Shown here piece after piece: positions 17,195 to 26,669 of a DNA stretch of 64,000 nucleotides (positions are counted from its first letter, which is position 1; each line of letters opens with the position of its first letter). The translations under genes were made by a program, and so were the position numbers. The notes under the pieces are model-generated. The model had not been told where the DNA came from and did no database searches. It saw nothing but the letters and a program-made list of their open reading frames with translations. Origin of the DNA: Mesobacillus jeotgali (GTDB taxonomy: Bacteria > Bacillota > Bacilli > Bacillales > Cytobacillaceae). Location: positions 3,590,001-3,654,000 of the forward strand of contig NZ_CP109811.1 of the NCBI RefSeq assembly GCF_014856545.2. The letters run 5' to 3'.

Positions 17195-17790
17195 AAGATT
17201 TCCCATTCACTTAAAATATCCCTCAGCTGCTGCTTCGATTGCTCGATGTTGCCACTGTTATCGATGACTGCGTCTGCCAGACTGACTTTGTCCTTCAGCG
17301 GCATTTGTGATTTGATGCGCGCAGAGGCTTCTTCTTCCGAGAATCCGTTCCGCTTCATCAGCCTTTCCAGCTGAGTCTGTTCATCCACATAGACGACGAT
17401 GATTTTTTCTACGAGTCCTGTCAGCTTGCTTTCAAACAGAAGCGGAATGTCCAGGACTACTGCCTTTTCATTTGCAGCTTCTGCTTTTGCTCTCTTTTGG
17501 GCCATCCGCTCCCTTACGGCTGGGTGGACAATCGAATTGAGCAGCAATCGCTTTTCTTCATTGTTAAAAATGATCTCACCCAATTTAGGACGATTTATCG
17601 TGGTGTCATCATCTAAAATGTCCGTGCCAAATTGGCTGACTATATCATTGTATGCTTTCTCTCCTGGTTCAACAGCAAGCCTGGCTTCAATATCTGCATC
17701 AATAACAGTCATGCCCATGTCAGTGAACATGGCGGATATCGTGCTTTTTCCGCTTGCTATACCTCCTGTCAATCCGATAACTAATGACAT
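17182..17790 (-). CDS. coaE: Dephospho-CoA kinase
   Basis: Phosphorylates the 3'-hydroxyl of dephospho-CoA with ATP, the last step of CoA synthesis. The P-loop is [12 protein letters not shown] near the N-terminus; DADIEAR and the [16 protein letters not shown] lid and CoA regions follow, as in the P-loop CoaE family. About 202 aa, typical. ATG at 17790 fits homologues; GTG at 17796 has closer spacing to GAAAGGA and is an alternative. Next to ytaF and mutM as in Bacillus. Confidence 0.96.
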   Translation of the reverse strand: MSLVIGLTGGIASGKSTISAMFTDMGMTVIDADIEARLAVEPGEKAYNDIVSQFGTDILDDDTTINRPKLGEIIFNNEEKRLLLNSIVHPAVRERMAQKRAKAEAANEKAVVLDIPLLFESKLTGLVEKIIVVYVDEQTQLERLMKRNGFSEEEASARIKSQMPLKDKVSLADAVIDNSGNIEQSKQQLRDILSEWEILRAE

Positions 17791-17816
17791 TCTCACTGTA
17801 TCCTTTCAAGGGCCAT

Positions 17817-18449
17817 TTAAAGCTTCATCAGCCCGATTATGATCAATAAAATTCCTGGTACAAAGGAAAACCTTTGCATCCATCCACTCTCCGAAAAATA
17901 ACTGCCCATCCTCATTCCTGCATACACAAATAAAGAACTCATGAAGGCAACTGTCAAGGCTAGATATCCTGGAGAAAAACCTAAAAATGCTGCCCCTACC
18001 CCTGCACCAAACGCATCAAGCGACAGGGCAAGCCCGAGCATGACAGCTTCAATTCCATTGATGGTACCCGAGCGGTCAAAATCTGCTGTCATTGGCTTTT
18101 TCAAAATGTTGATAACGATGCCTAAAGATTTGATTTCTAGATTCAGAATGATTTTTTCGTGGCAGAGCAATTCTGTTTTGTCTTCGCGAAAAAATTGGAA
18201 CAAGACCCATCCGCCTAAAACGATCAAGACAGTACCGCCCAGCGTCTCTGCCATTCCTGGTGAAAAAAAGCTCTCGAGAAAATGCCCGATCATCATCGCT
18301 GCCATCAGGACGACAGCCGAACAAACTGCAATTACAGAAATTGATTTAATCGGGATCTTCATTTTCCTCAATCCATACGTTAACCCTACACTGAAACTGT
18401 CAAGGCTGACAGCGAATGCAAGTAAAAGCAGGGAGATTGTTTGTGCCAT
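17817..18449 (-). CDS. ytaF: Sporulation membrane protein YtaF (MntP-like)
   Basis: Six-segment membrane protein of 210 aa with two similar halves. Each has an acidic/Ser motif: AVSLDSFSVGLTYG (~14-27) and ALSLDAFGAGVGAAFLG (~135-151), the pattern of the MntP/YtaF transporter family. In B. subtilis YtaF is a sporulation protein; a cation export role is suggested only by MntP relatedness. A 27-bp gap to coaE suggests co-transcription. Confidence 0.9.
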   Translation of the reverse strand: MAQTISLLLLAFAVSLDSFSVGLTYGLRKMKIPIKSISVIAVCSAVVLMAAMMIGHFLESFFSPGMAETLGGTVLIVLGGWVLFQFFREDKTELLCHEKIILNLEIKSLGIVINILKKPMTADFDRSGTINGIEAVMLGLALSLDAFGAGVGAAFLGFSPGYLALTVAFMSSLFVYAGMRMGSYFSESGWMQRFSFVPGILLIIIGLMKL

Positions 18450-18533
18450 AAACTGAGCTCCTTCCTGTCAATCGCTACGTTAGTATATGGAAGGAGCCCA
18501 TTTATGGTGAGAAAATCAACAAGCCAATATACA

Positions 18534-18960
18534 AGAAAAGCGCAAGCGCCTTGGTAAGCCCCGACAAGCGTTGTAGGGCCGACCAGTGAAGTCGTTCTTT
18601 GACTTCATTGGGCGGACCGAAATCAAAAAGTATAGCCGACTGTCCAGAAACGCAGAAACTGGAGACTCCGACAAAGAAGCGCTTTTTGCTTCTGGGGCGG
18701 AGTTGAAGTTTCGGAGTTTCTAGGAGGTGCACTAGACAATTCGAAAAGCGGAGGCGACTGCCCAACTCCGACAAGCGTTGGAGGGCTTGACTGTGAAGTC
18801 GCTCTTTGACTTCATTGGCAGGACCGAAACGTCTCGAGGAGTTAGGAGCCGCAGCTATACATGCGTCTCGAGCTGCTCAAAGCTAACGCTTCTCGCAAGA
18901 TACTCAGGGAAGCACAAGCAAGGATGAAAACTGGCTAGGCGCTGGAGCTGGACAATTCTC
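18534..18960. repeat. Composite intergenic repeat block
   Basis: Two related copies of a ~90-bp unit (about 18534-18625 and 18743-18834) share AACTCCGACAAGCGTTG-type and GTGAAGTCG(C/T)TCTTTGAC segments ending in GGACCGAAA. A third, diverged segment lies between them (18626-18742), and a tail ends in GGCGCTGGAGCTGGACAATTC. The segment GTCAAAGA...TCTTTGAC-like dyads suggest hairpins. No gene is visible in the 540-bp gap between ytaF and mutM. I recall similar repeats in other Bacillaceae. Confidence 0.65.
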
Positions 18961-18990
18961 GAAGTTGAAATGATATAAATTCTGATATTA

Positions 18991-19820
18991 TTATTTAAGC
19001 TTCTGGCACGACGGGCAGTAATGCGTTCCCCGCCCGCCAACAACGGTTTTCTCCAATGGTGTTCCGCAAACCTTGCATGGTTCACCCTTGCGCCCGTATG
19101 CATAAAGCTGAAGTTGGAACATGCCAATCTGTCCTTGTGAGTTCACATAAGAACGAATGGTACTGCCGCCTTTCTCAACAGCTTCAGACAAAGTGCTGAC
19201 GATTTCCTTATAAAGCACTGCCTCCTCATCTGGAGTCAGAGTATTAGCAATCCTTTCCGGATGGATTTTTGCCCGGAACAGTGCCTCATCCACATAGATA
19301 TTCCCGAGGCCAACCAGGATTTTCTGGTCAAGCAGAGCCGGCTTTATTTTCCGATTCGTCCTTTTCAGCTTTTCTGACAGCCATTCTACGGAAAAATCGT
19401 CCGAGAATGGCTCTGGCCCTAAATCGGCAAGAGGCTGCGTTTCAAACTCTTTCCCTTTTTCATAAAGGTGCATTGTGCCGAATTTCCTGACATCCTTGTA
19501 GCGCAATTCAGTTCCATCGGTAAAATGGAAAATGACGTGCGTGTGTTTATCCACAGGTTCATCCGTATTGAATACTCCATATTTCCCTTCCATCCTTAAG
19601 TGGGACACAAGCGCGAAATATTCCGTGTAAAAAATCAGGAATTTCCCTCTTCGGCCAACCTCTTTTATCGTCTGGCCTAACAGTGCATCGTTGAACTGCT
19701 CGACCTCATTCGGGCGCTTAATTATCTTTGGCCAAAAACAGAGACTTCTTTTATTTCTTTTCCTATCGTCAGGACCTCTAATGTTCGTCTGACGGTTTCG
19801 ACCTCTGGTAGTTCAGGCAT
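18991..19820 (-). pseudogene. mutM: Formamidopyrimidine-DNA glycosylase, one frameshift
   Basis: MutM (Fpg) removes 8-oxoguanine and related lesions and nicks the DNA. The N-terminus MPELPEVETVRRTLE starts at 19820, keeping catalytic Pro and Glu. It runs to a stop after about 32 codons. The next frame then continues exactly where expected: WPKIIKRPNEVEQFND, GRRGKFLIF, SHLRMEGKYG, then GLGNIYVDEALF, the intercalation region and the zinc finger CKVCG ... CPSC. Adding one base to the A5 run at 19734-19738 (T5 on the coding strand) restores a full-length 276-aa-type protein. Either a sequencing error or a very fresh mutation. Confidence 0.9.
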
Positions 19821-19859
19821 TTTATCCCGCCTTTCTCTGTAAGTATCCTGTTACAGCTC

Positions 19860-22490
19860 CTATTTTGCGTCATACCAGGTCGGGCCGTATGAAAAGTCCA
19901 CTTTTAACGGTACTTTCAATTCAATTGCATTTTCCATGACATCTGGCACTATTTTTTTCAGCAGTTCGATCTCATCCTCAGGTGCTTCAAAAATCAATTC
20001 ATCATGTACCTGAAGAAGCAATCTTGTCTTTACGCCTTCTTCGCGGAGTCTCTCTGCCATATCAATCATTGCCTTTTTAATAATATCTGCGGCACTGCCC
20101 TGGATCGGGGTGTTCATTGCTGTCCGTTCCGCAAAACTTCTCAAGTTGAAGTTGCGGGCCGTAATTTCCGGAATATATCTGCGGCGATGCAATAATGTCT
20201 GGACATAGCCCTTAGCTTTTGCATCTTTGATGATTTCGTCCATATACCCCTTCACTCCTGGATAGCTTTCCAGATAGCGGTCAATGAATTCGCCCGCTTC
20301 CTTCCTTGTGATATTCAGGCTCTGGGATAATCCGTAATCGCTGATTCCGTACACAATTCCAAAGTTGACCGCCTTCGCATGCCGGCGCATATTGGAAGTG
20401 ACTTCATCTTTCCCTACATTGAACACTTCCATCGCAGTCTTCGTATGGATATCCATATCGTTCCGGAAGGCATCGATCAGTTTCTCATCTCCCGCAATAT
20501 GGGCGAGGACTCGAAGTTCAATTTGCGAATAGTCAGCCGCGAAGATGACCCAGCCTTTTTCTGAAGGAACGAATGCCTGCCTGATTTTCCGGCCTTCTTC
20601 AAGCCTGATTGGGATGTTCTGCAGGTTAGGGTCTGTTGAGCTTAATCTTCCAGTTGCTGTTAAAGCCTGGTTGAATCTTGTATGGACTTTTTCCGTCTCT
20701 TTATTGACCACCTTTTGCAACCCTTCAATATAGGTGGATTGCAGCTTTCCCAACTGGCGGTAGTTAAGAATTTCTTCAATGATTCTATGCTTAGGCGCCA
20801 ATTTTTCAAGGACATCCGCAGAAGTAGAATAACCTGTCTTCGTCTTTTTCGCAGCAGGCAGTCCCAGCTTTTCAAACAGGATGACACCCAATTGTTTAGG
20901 TGAGTTGATATTGAACTGTTCTCCTGCCATTTCGAAAATCTTTGTTTCAATTTCGGCTAAACGGCCTTTAATTTCTTCACCCATTTTATCCAGGCGGTCC
21001 ATATCAAGCTTGACGCCCTGGTATTCCATATCCGCAAGCACAAGCGACAATGGCATTTCAAGGCTGCTGAACAGATCATGCTGATCATTGTCCCACAGCT
21101 CCTGCTCAAGCTTTTCTTTTAATGACACTAGTACAGCCGCCTTGCGCACAAGATGCTCTCCTAGGACGCTCTCCTCCGGAATTTTTCGTTTAGCACCTTT
21201 GCCATAGACAGTATCGTCTGACTGTACGCTCGCGAATCCATGCTGTTTCGCGATGGCAGCCAGATCGTCCGGTGACTCGGAAGGGTTGATGATATAGGAT
21301 GCCAGTGACACATCGAAGTCAGCACCCTTCAGGTGGATGCCATGATGGCGCAGTGATACCTCAGATCGTTTCGCATCATAGACTGTTTTTTTGCTAGACT
21401 CATCCTCAGCCCATTTCTTGAACTCTTCAGACTCCAGGGCAACTTTTACAGGCAGGTAGAAGCTGCCGTTTTCATTTACAACAGCAAAGCCGATGATATC
21501 GGCGTAATGGTAGTTATCTTCAAGTACTTCAACATAAAAGCCATTATCTTTTGCAAAAATATTTTGTTCAATTTTATCCAGCTGCTTGAACTCAATGTCT
21601 TCAAGCTCTGCATCATCTGCTTCCGCAACTGCGCCCAGCTTGTCCAGAAGGGAATTGAACCCGAGCTCCTTGAACATTTTCACGAGCTTCTCGTTCTCTG
21701 CGCCTTCATACTCAAGCTCGCTCAACTCCAGGCTTACAGGGGCTTCACGAGTGATGGTCGCGAGTTCCTTGCTCATGACTGCCTGGTCTCTGAACTCTTC
21801 CAGTTTTTCCTTAAGCTTTTTCCCGCAGACTTGATCAATCGAATTCAAAAGATTTTCAAGTGTGCCGTATTCCTTCAACAGCTTGATTGCCGTCTTTTCA
21901 CCTACACCAGGAACCCCAGGTATATTATCCGATGCATCACCCATGAGACCTTTCATATCAATGATCTGGTCGGCTGTCAGACCATATTTTTCCTTGATAT
22001 GCTCAGGAGTATATTCTTCAATATCAGTGATCCCTTTTCTTGTGATACTGACTGTGGTCTTGTCAGAGCTCAGCTGTGTCAAGTCCTTGTCACCTGAAAT
22101 GACCTTTGTTTCAAAGCCTTCTTTTTCAGCATGTAAACTCAAGGTACCGATAATATCATCAGCTTCATAATTCTCCAGCTCATATTGCGAAATGCCATAG
22201 GCCGTCAGCAATTCACGGATAAACGGAAACTGCTCCGAAAGCTCCGGCGGAGTTTTTTGCCTTCCTCCCTTATATTTGCTGAAGGTCTTATGCCTGAAGG
22301 TCGTTTTCCCGGCATCAAACGCAACAAGAATATGCGTGGGCTTTTCATCCTCGAGAATTTTCATCAGCATCATCGTAAAACCATAAACTGCATTCGTATG
22401 TATTCCTTTTTCATTGTTCAACAGCGGCAAAGCGAAAAACGCACGATATGCAATACTGTTTCCATCTATCAACACAAGCTTTTTAGACAT
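19860..22490 (-). CDS. polA: DNA polymerase I
   Basis: Repair and Okazaki-fragment polymerase, 876 aa. Domains: 5'-3' exonuclease (1-~290; DGNSIAYRAFFALP, NYEADDIIGT, SGDKDLTQL, GDASDNIPGVPGVG), a 3'-5' exonuclease-like domain (~310-465) lacking the usual DxE catalytic residues (so probably inactive, as in B. subtilis), and the family A polymerase (~500-876: DYSQIELR, RRHAKAVNFGIVYG, LLQVHDELIFE). The ATG at 22490 (MSKKLVLIDGNS) is used, preceded by GAGGAGG. mutM follows, as in Bacillus. Confidence 0.98.
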   Translation of the reverse strand: MSKKLVLIDGNSIAYRAFFALPLLNNEKGIHTNAVYGFTMMLMKILEDEKPTHILVAFDAGKTTFRHKTFSKYKGGRQKTPPELSEQFPFIRELLTAYGISQYELENYEADDIIGTLSLHAEKEGFETKVISGDKDLTQLSSDKTTVSITRKGITDIEEYTPEHIKEKYGLTADQIIDMKGLMGDASDNIPGVPGVGEKTAIKLLKEYGTLENLLNSIDQVCGKKLKEKLEEFRDQAVMSKELATITREAPVSLELSELEYEGAENEKLVKMFKELGFNSLLDKLGAVAEADDAELEDIEFKQLDKIEQNIFAKDNGFYVEVLEDNYHYADIIGFAVVNENGSFYLPVKVALESEEFKKWAEDESSKKTVYDAKRSEVSLRHHGIHLKGADFDVSLASYIINPSESPDDLAAIAKQHGFASVQSDDTVYGKGAKRKIPEESVLGEHLVRKAAVLVSLKEKLEQELWDNDQHDLFSSLEMPLSLVLADMEYQGVKLDMDRLDKMGEEIKGRLAEIETKIFEMAGEQFNINSPKQLGVILFEKLGLPAAKKTKTGYSTSADVLEKLAPKHRIIEEILNYRQLGKLQSTYIEGLQKVVNKETEKVHTRFNQALTATGRLSSTDPNLQNIPIRLEEGRKIRQAFVPSEKGWVIFAADYSQIELRVLAHIAGDEKLIDAFRNDMDIHTKTAMEVFNVGKDEVTSNMRRHAKAVNFGIVYGISDYGLSQSLNITRKEAGEFIDRYLESYPGVKGYMDEIIKDAKAKGYVQTLLHRRRYIPEITARNFNLRSFAERTAMNTPIQGSAADIIKKAMIDMAERLREEGVKTRLLLQVHDELIFEAPEDEIELLKKIVPDVMENAIELKVPLKVDFSYGPTWYDAK

Positions 22491-22565
22491 GATATTCCTC
22501 CTCTTTGTAGACACAGGTATGTGGACCCGTTCCAAGTACAATTTTATGACTCTATATAGAAAAAA

Positions 22566-22623
22566 GACCGTTAGATTCCTTCCTATTTTATCATGAGAGA
22601 TGATAGAAAGAAAAATAACGGCC
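22566..22623 (-). terminator. Terminator of hflKC
   Basis: GGCCGTTA / TAACGGTC outer stem with an inner ATCAT/ATGAT hairpin, followed by TTTTTTC on the minus strand. Confidence 0.65.
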
Positions 22624-22638
22624 TTTTGGTTGGCTCTA

Positions 22639-23568
22639 TTAGTTTGTATAACCCATCAGCATTCTTGCGTACGGTGAATCAGATGGAAGGACAATGACGG
22701 TTTCGCCGTTGATTGTCTTTTTATAGGATTCCAGTGTACGGAACATCGAATAGAATTCTGGATCCTTGGAGAACGTTTGGTTGTATACTTTTGCAGCTTC
22801 CCCTTCACCTTCACCTCGGATGGTTTCAGCGTCTGCCGATGCCTTTGCCAGAAGCTCTTTCACTTCCCTGTCCGTCTGGGCGATGACTCTGTTTTTCTGG
22901 GCATCCCCCATGGATAGATATTCTTGCGCCTTAGACTCACGCTCAGAGATCATTCTCGTAAATACAGACATTTCATTTTCTTCCGGCAGGTCGGTCCTCT
23001 TCATTCGGACATCTGTCACTACGACTCCATAGTTACCGCCAGCGAGCAGCTCATTGACTTTTTCAGTCACCCTGTCATTCAATGATCCGCGGGATGACTT
23101 TTCATCATTGATGATTTCGTCATAGTCCAGCTTACCAAGCTCAGAACGGACTACCGAATAGATAAATTCCTCCATTCTCGACTCTGCACCCTCTAGCGTT
23201 CTCGCATTGCTAATCATCTTTTTAGGATCTTCGATTCGCCAAATGGCATAATTGTCGATCAACATTCTCTTTTTATCCATTGTGTTGATTTCCGCCTGGG
23301 AAACATCATATGTCATCTGATATTTAGGCAGAGTTGTGACACTCTGAATAAACGGGACTTTGTAATTCAAACCAGGTTCATCGATAATCCTGACAACCTC
23401 TCCAAATTGCCTTACCACTTTATACTCGCCTTGTTTCACGATGAAAACATTAGTGAAAATGAAGACAAGCAGCGCAATAAGGATGACCAGGAAAATTCCG
23501 AATTTAGTATATTTTCGCCAGGAACCACCACTGCGTTCATTTATGTCAATCACGTTTTGATCAGCCAT
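22639..23568 (-). CDS. hflC: HflC-like SPFH/prohibitin membrane protein
   Basis: Band 7/prohibitin protein that, with HflK, forms a membrane complex modulating FtsH proteolysis. 309 aa: a single N-terminal membrane segment (~23-46), the SPFH domain (EYKVVRQFGEVVRIIDEPGLNYKVP onward), a coiled-coil region rich in E/K/A (ISERESKAQEYLSMGDAQKN) and the C-terminal GSEF-like tail. ATG at 23568 overlaps the hflK stop, with AAAAGGA upstream, so the two are translationally linked. FtsH is not in this window. Confidence 0.9.
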   Translation of the reverse strand: MADQNVIDINERSGGSWRKYTKFGIFLVILIALLVFIFTNVFIVKQGEYKVVRQFGEVVRIIDEPGLNYKVPFIQSVTTLPKYQMTYDVSQAEINTMDKKRMLIDNYAIWRIEDPKKMISNARTLEGAESRMEEFIYSVVRSELGKLDYDEIINDEKSSRGSLNDRVTEKVNELLAGGNYGVVVTDVRMKRTDLPEENEMSVFTRMISERESKAQEYLSMGDAQKNRVIAQTDREVKELLAKASADAETIRGEGEGEAAKVYNQTFSKDPEFYSMFRTLESYKKTINGETVIVLPSDSPYARMLMGYTN

Positions 23569-24529
23569 TATCCTTTTCACTGCCTTCCTTCTCTGACTTA
23601 GGTTTATCTGCTTCAAGCGGGCGAATCGGGAAATACTTCATTGTGTTGCCATCATCATTCATGATGTAAATCTCCGAACCAGGCAAGACCTGCTCAAGTG
23701 TTTCCAAAATTAAACGCTGTCTTGTGATGTCCGGATTGGTTTTGTATTCAACTAGCAGTTTGTTGAATACCGCCACGTCACCTCTGGCCCGTTCGATCCT
23801 CGCGGCTTTTTCCCCTTGTGCCCTTGAGATAAGCGCATCCTTTTCCCCTTGCGCTTCATTCAGCTTCTGGTTTTGGTATTTCTTCGCTTCATTTATTTTC
23901 GTGTTCATTGTTTCACGCGCATCTGTAACATTGGTAAAAGCCTTGCGCACTTCTTCATTTGGCAATTCAACATCCTGGAGCTTTACACCAAGGACGGATA
24001 CACCCATATCGTACTTTTCAATCAGTGATGATAACAAATCACGGACTTCCGCTTCGATTTCTGCTTTTCCTGAAGTCAATGCTTCATCAATTTCGGAACT
24101 TCCGATAATGCTCCTTACAGACGCTGATGTAGCATCATATAAGATTTCTCTAGGATTATCTGCGTTAAATAAATATTTTTCAGGGTCAGTTATTTTCCAT
24201 TGAACAACCAGGTCGGCAAGGACGATGTTTTCGTCACCAGTAATCATTTTAGTTTCATCAGGAAATTCCTTAATTTCTCCATTCTTTTCCTCATAACCAA
24301 ACTGAAGGCTGAACGTTTCTTTTGATAGCTTTTCAACACTCTGGATTGGCCAAGGCAGCTTGAAGTGCAAGCCCGGTTCACTTATACCTTCCTCCACTTT
24401 TCCAAACGTCAATATGACAGCCTGTTCAGACTCATCGACCGTATACCATGTCGTGAACGCTGAAATACCTAAAATAATGGCCAGGACGACAATTCCGCTC
24501 GTCACGTAAATTTGCTTTAAGCTCACCAT
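23561..24529 (-). CDS. hflK: HflK-like SPFH/prohibitin membrane protein
   Basis: Partner of HflC; 322 aa. N-terminal membrane segment (~8-28), SPFH domain (~29-230, EQAVILTFGKVEEGISEPGLHFKLPWPIQSVEKL) and a coiled-coil arm with NQKLNEAQGEKDALISRAQGE. The C-terminal tail is charged (PKSEKEGSEKDNG). AGAGGGG precedes the ATG. First gene of the pair. In E. coli HflKC cages FtsH; in this lineage the role is inferred. B. subtilis has no hflKC at this place. Confidence 0.9.
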   Translation of the reverse strand: MVSLKQIYVTSGIVVLAIILGISAFTTWYTVDESEQAVILTFGKVEEGISEPGLHFKLPWPIQSVEKLSKETFSLQFGYEEKNGEIKEFPDETKMITGDENIVLADLVVQWKITDPEKYLFNADNPREILYDATSASVRSIIGSSEIDEALTSGKAEIEAEVRDLLSSLIEKYDMGVSVLGVKLQDVELPNEEVRKAFTNVTDARETMNTKINEAKKYQNQKLNEAQGEKDALISRAQGEKAARIERARGDVAVFNKLLVEYKTNPDITRQRLILETLEQVLPGSEIYIMNDDGNTMKYFPIRPLEADKPKSEKEGSEKDNG

Positions 24530-24566
24530 CTCATTCCCCTCTTCCTATGTTTCTGTCTATATTTGT

Positions 24567-24589
24567 TTTTACGTTTAAAAAACGTAAAA
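24567..24589. promoter_or_regulatory. Palindrome upstream of hflK
   Basis: TTTTACGTTT, 3-nt spacer, AAACGTAAAA: a perfect 10-bp inverted repeat about 40 bp before hflK. Candidate operator; the binding protein is unknown. Confidence 0.4.
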
Positions 24590-24681
24590 GTTTCAAAAGA
24601 ATGATAACTGAGTAACAGTTTTGAAACAATGGTGCTTTTTGGATTTTTAAAGGGTTCGAAAACTGGGGTATAAATCGAATG

Positions 24682-24712
24682 AAAAAAGCACAAGCGGGGT
24701 CGGCTTGTGCTT
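24682..24712 (-). terminator. Second terminator downstream of phoR
   Basis: Minus-strand AGCACAAGC / GCTTGTGCT stem followed by TTTTTC. It insulates hflKC from phoPR. The rest of the 370-bp gap shows nothing else convincing. Confidence 0.8.
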
Positions 24713-24824
24713 CTTTCTTGCTCCTTGGATGAAGGGGTTATTCACTAATGATTGTAACAAGGAACTGTTAAGGAAAAATAAACCTGTTGTTAAGGGAATG
24801 TAAATTCATTTTAAAAAAGGAAAT

Positions 24825-24850
24825 AGCCCAATTCAGTTTCGAATTGGGCT
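24825..24850 (-). terminator. First terminator of phoPR
   Basis: AGCCCAATTC / GAATTGGGCT perfect stem followed by a T-rich stretch. Confidence 0.8.
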
Positions 24851-24902
24851 GAGATGGTATGCTCATTGAATTTCCACTCGGATAGGAGAAAACTACTGAT
24901 CT

Positions 24903-26669
24903 TTATTGAGGCAGCTTTTTAAAAAGCTTGATCGTAAAAGTTGTTCCTTTGCCTATCTGGCTGTCGACTTCGATATGTCCTTTATGAGCTTCAACTATGT
25001 GTTTCACAATCGCCAGGCCAAGGCCCGTTCCTCCGGAGTTCCGGCTTCTTGCCCTGTCCACCCGGTAAAATCGTTCGAATATCCTCGTTATTTCACTTTT
25101 TTCAATTCCTATACCGGAATCCTTGACCACAACGGAGACAGAATCTTCCTGGCCGGATAAAGTAATCTCAACCCTGCCGCCATTTGGGGTGTAGGTGATG
25201 GCATTGCTGACAAGGTTGATCAGCACTTGCTTCAGCCTGTCTGCATCTCCTTCAATAACCGCGCTATCGCCTGATTGACCAAGTTTCAGGAGGATATCCT
25301 TTTGAGCAGCTTTTCCTTTTAAAATTTCGATGACTTCATTAGCTTCTTTTATAAGATCAACCTCTCCTATTGTCAGCCGGAAGCCTTGCTGCTCGATCTT
25401 AGACAGATCTAGCAATTCCTGGATCAGTAACTGGAGACGATCACTTTCTTTTAAAATGATTTCAAGGAAAGCTTCCAGCGCAGCTTTGTCATTCATCGCT
25501 CCATCCAGAAGCGTTTCCGAGAATCCTTTGATCGAGGTGATTGGCGTCTTTAGCTCATGCGAGACATTCGCCACGAAATCCTTCCTAATCTGTTCCAATT
25601 TTTTCAGTTCGGTAATGTCATGGAAAACAAGAAGGATTCCCTTCCAGACATTGTTTGTACCGATAATCGGAACCCCGTATACTTCGAAGTGCCGCCTTTC
25701 GATTTCCATAGGCAAAACAACTTGTTTCCTTACTTTTTGCTCGGTCATAAAAATCTCTTCAACCATATGGGAGATTTCTTCATGCTCAATGACTTCATAA
25801 TAAAGCTTGTATAGGTATTCAGCAGACTCCACATTAAAGATTTCCTTGTATGGCTTATTGATCAAGTTGATATAGCCCCTGCTGTCTATCAGAATCAAAC
25901 CGCTGCCCATATTCTCAATGAGTGTCGTCAGTCTATCCTGCTGGGATTCCTTTAGCTTCATTAGTTCCTGAAGATTTCTTGCCAGGATATTAATTGAAGA
26001 ACTCAGCATGCCCGTTTCGTCAATGTGATCTTCATAAGTTCTGGCCCGATAATTCCCTTTTGCCAGCTCAATCGCCACATTTGTCGCAGACTCGATTGGT
26101 TTCGTATAGCGGTTAGTGATTCTTGTACCAAGAAGGATGATCACAACCAAAGCCATGCCAAGACTAATGGTCAGAATCCACCAGATTTGCCGGTAAGCCT
26201 TCTGCAGTTCATCAATCTTTGTTGTTAAAAATACATACCCCTCTTTATTACCATCATGGAGAAGCGGGTTCCAATAATAGTGCAGATCAAAGCCCCCACC
26301 CACCTCAAGGTCACTCTGTTCCGACGGTTTGTCTTCCACGATGTCGCCAATTATATCCCTGTGCCGGTTGATTTTAGTGCTTGATAGTTCTCCCGTATCA
26401 TGTTGAATATCACCCTCAAGATCAACAATCGTAATCCTTGCGTTAAGCAGGTCGCTCATCCTTGAAATTTCTTCGTTATCCAGTGAAGCGAGCCCTCCAT
26501 TTTGTTCGATATTGGAGGTTAAAAGATTAATTTCAATCTTCAGCCGCTCATTAAATGAATTTATATAATAATTTTTGAATAATTGTCCTAAAAGCAGCCC
26601 CAGGCCTATCAACACGATGATGATCAAGGTAATGAGGGCAAATAGGAGACGAGTCCGGTACTTTGTCAT
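24903..26669 (-). CDS. phoR: Phosphate-starvation sensor histidine kinase PhoR
   Basis: Membrane sensor kinase that phosphorylates PhoP when phosphate is low; 588 aa. Two membrane segments (~8-30 and ~160-182) bracket an extracytoplasmic PAS-like domain. HAMP (~183-235), a cytoplasmic PAS (~240-345), HisKA with the phospho-acceptor His in VSHELKTPITS, and HATPase_c with NAITYTPNGG, DSGIGIE and GGTGLGLAIVKHIVEAH follow. The ATG overlaps the phoP stop (ATGA), with AAGGGAG upstream. Position after phoP and near mdh matches B. subtilis. Confidence 0.95.
   Translation of the reverse strand: MTKYRTRLLFALITLIIIVLIGLGLLLGQLFKNYYINSFNERLKIEINLLTSNIEQNGGLASLDNEEISRMSDLLNARITIVDLEGDIQHDTGELSSTKINRHRDIIGDIVEDKPSEQSDLEVGGGFDLHYYWNPLLHDGNKEGYVFLTTKIDELQKAYRQIWWILTISLGMALVVIILLGTRITNRYTKPIESATNVAIELAKGNYRARTYEDHIDETGMLSSSINILARNLQELMKLKESQQDRLTTLIENMGSGLILIDSRGYINLINKPYKEIFNVESAEYLYKLYYEVIEHEEISHMVEEIFMTEQKVRKQVVLPMEIERRHFEVYGVPIIGTNNVWKGILLVFHDITELKKLEQIRKDFVANVSHELKTPITSIKGFSETLLDGAMNDKAALEAFLEIILKESDRLQLLIQELLDLSKIEQQGFRLTIGEVDLIKEANEVIEILKGKAAQKDILLKLGQSGDSAVIEGDADRLKQVLINLVSNAITYTPNGGRVEITLSGQEDSVSVVVKDSGIGIEKSEITRIFERFYRVDRARSRNSGGTGLGLAIVKHIVEAHKGHIEVDSQIGKGTTFTIKLFKKLPQ

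Noticed and set aside
19860..22490. polA 3'-5' exonuclease domain viewed as a damaged active site
   Set aside because: Loss of its catalytic acidic residues is normal for Bacillus DNA polymerase I.
24682..24712. Plus-strand terminator implying an unseen plus-strand gene
   Set aside because: The T tract is better on the minus strand, where it backs up the phoR terminator; no plus-strand gene precedes it.
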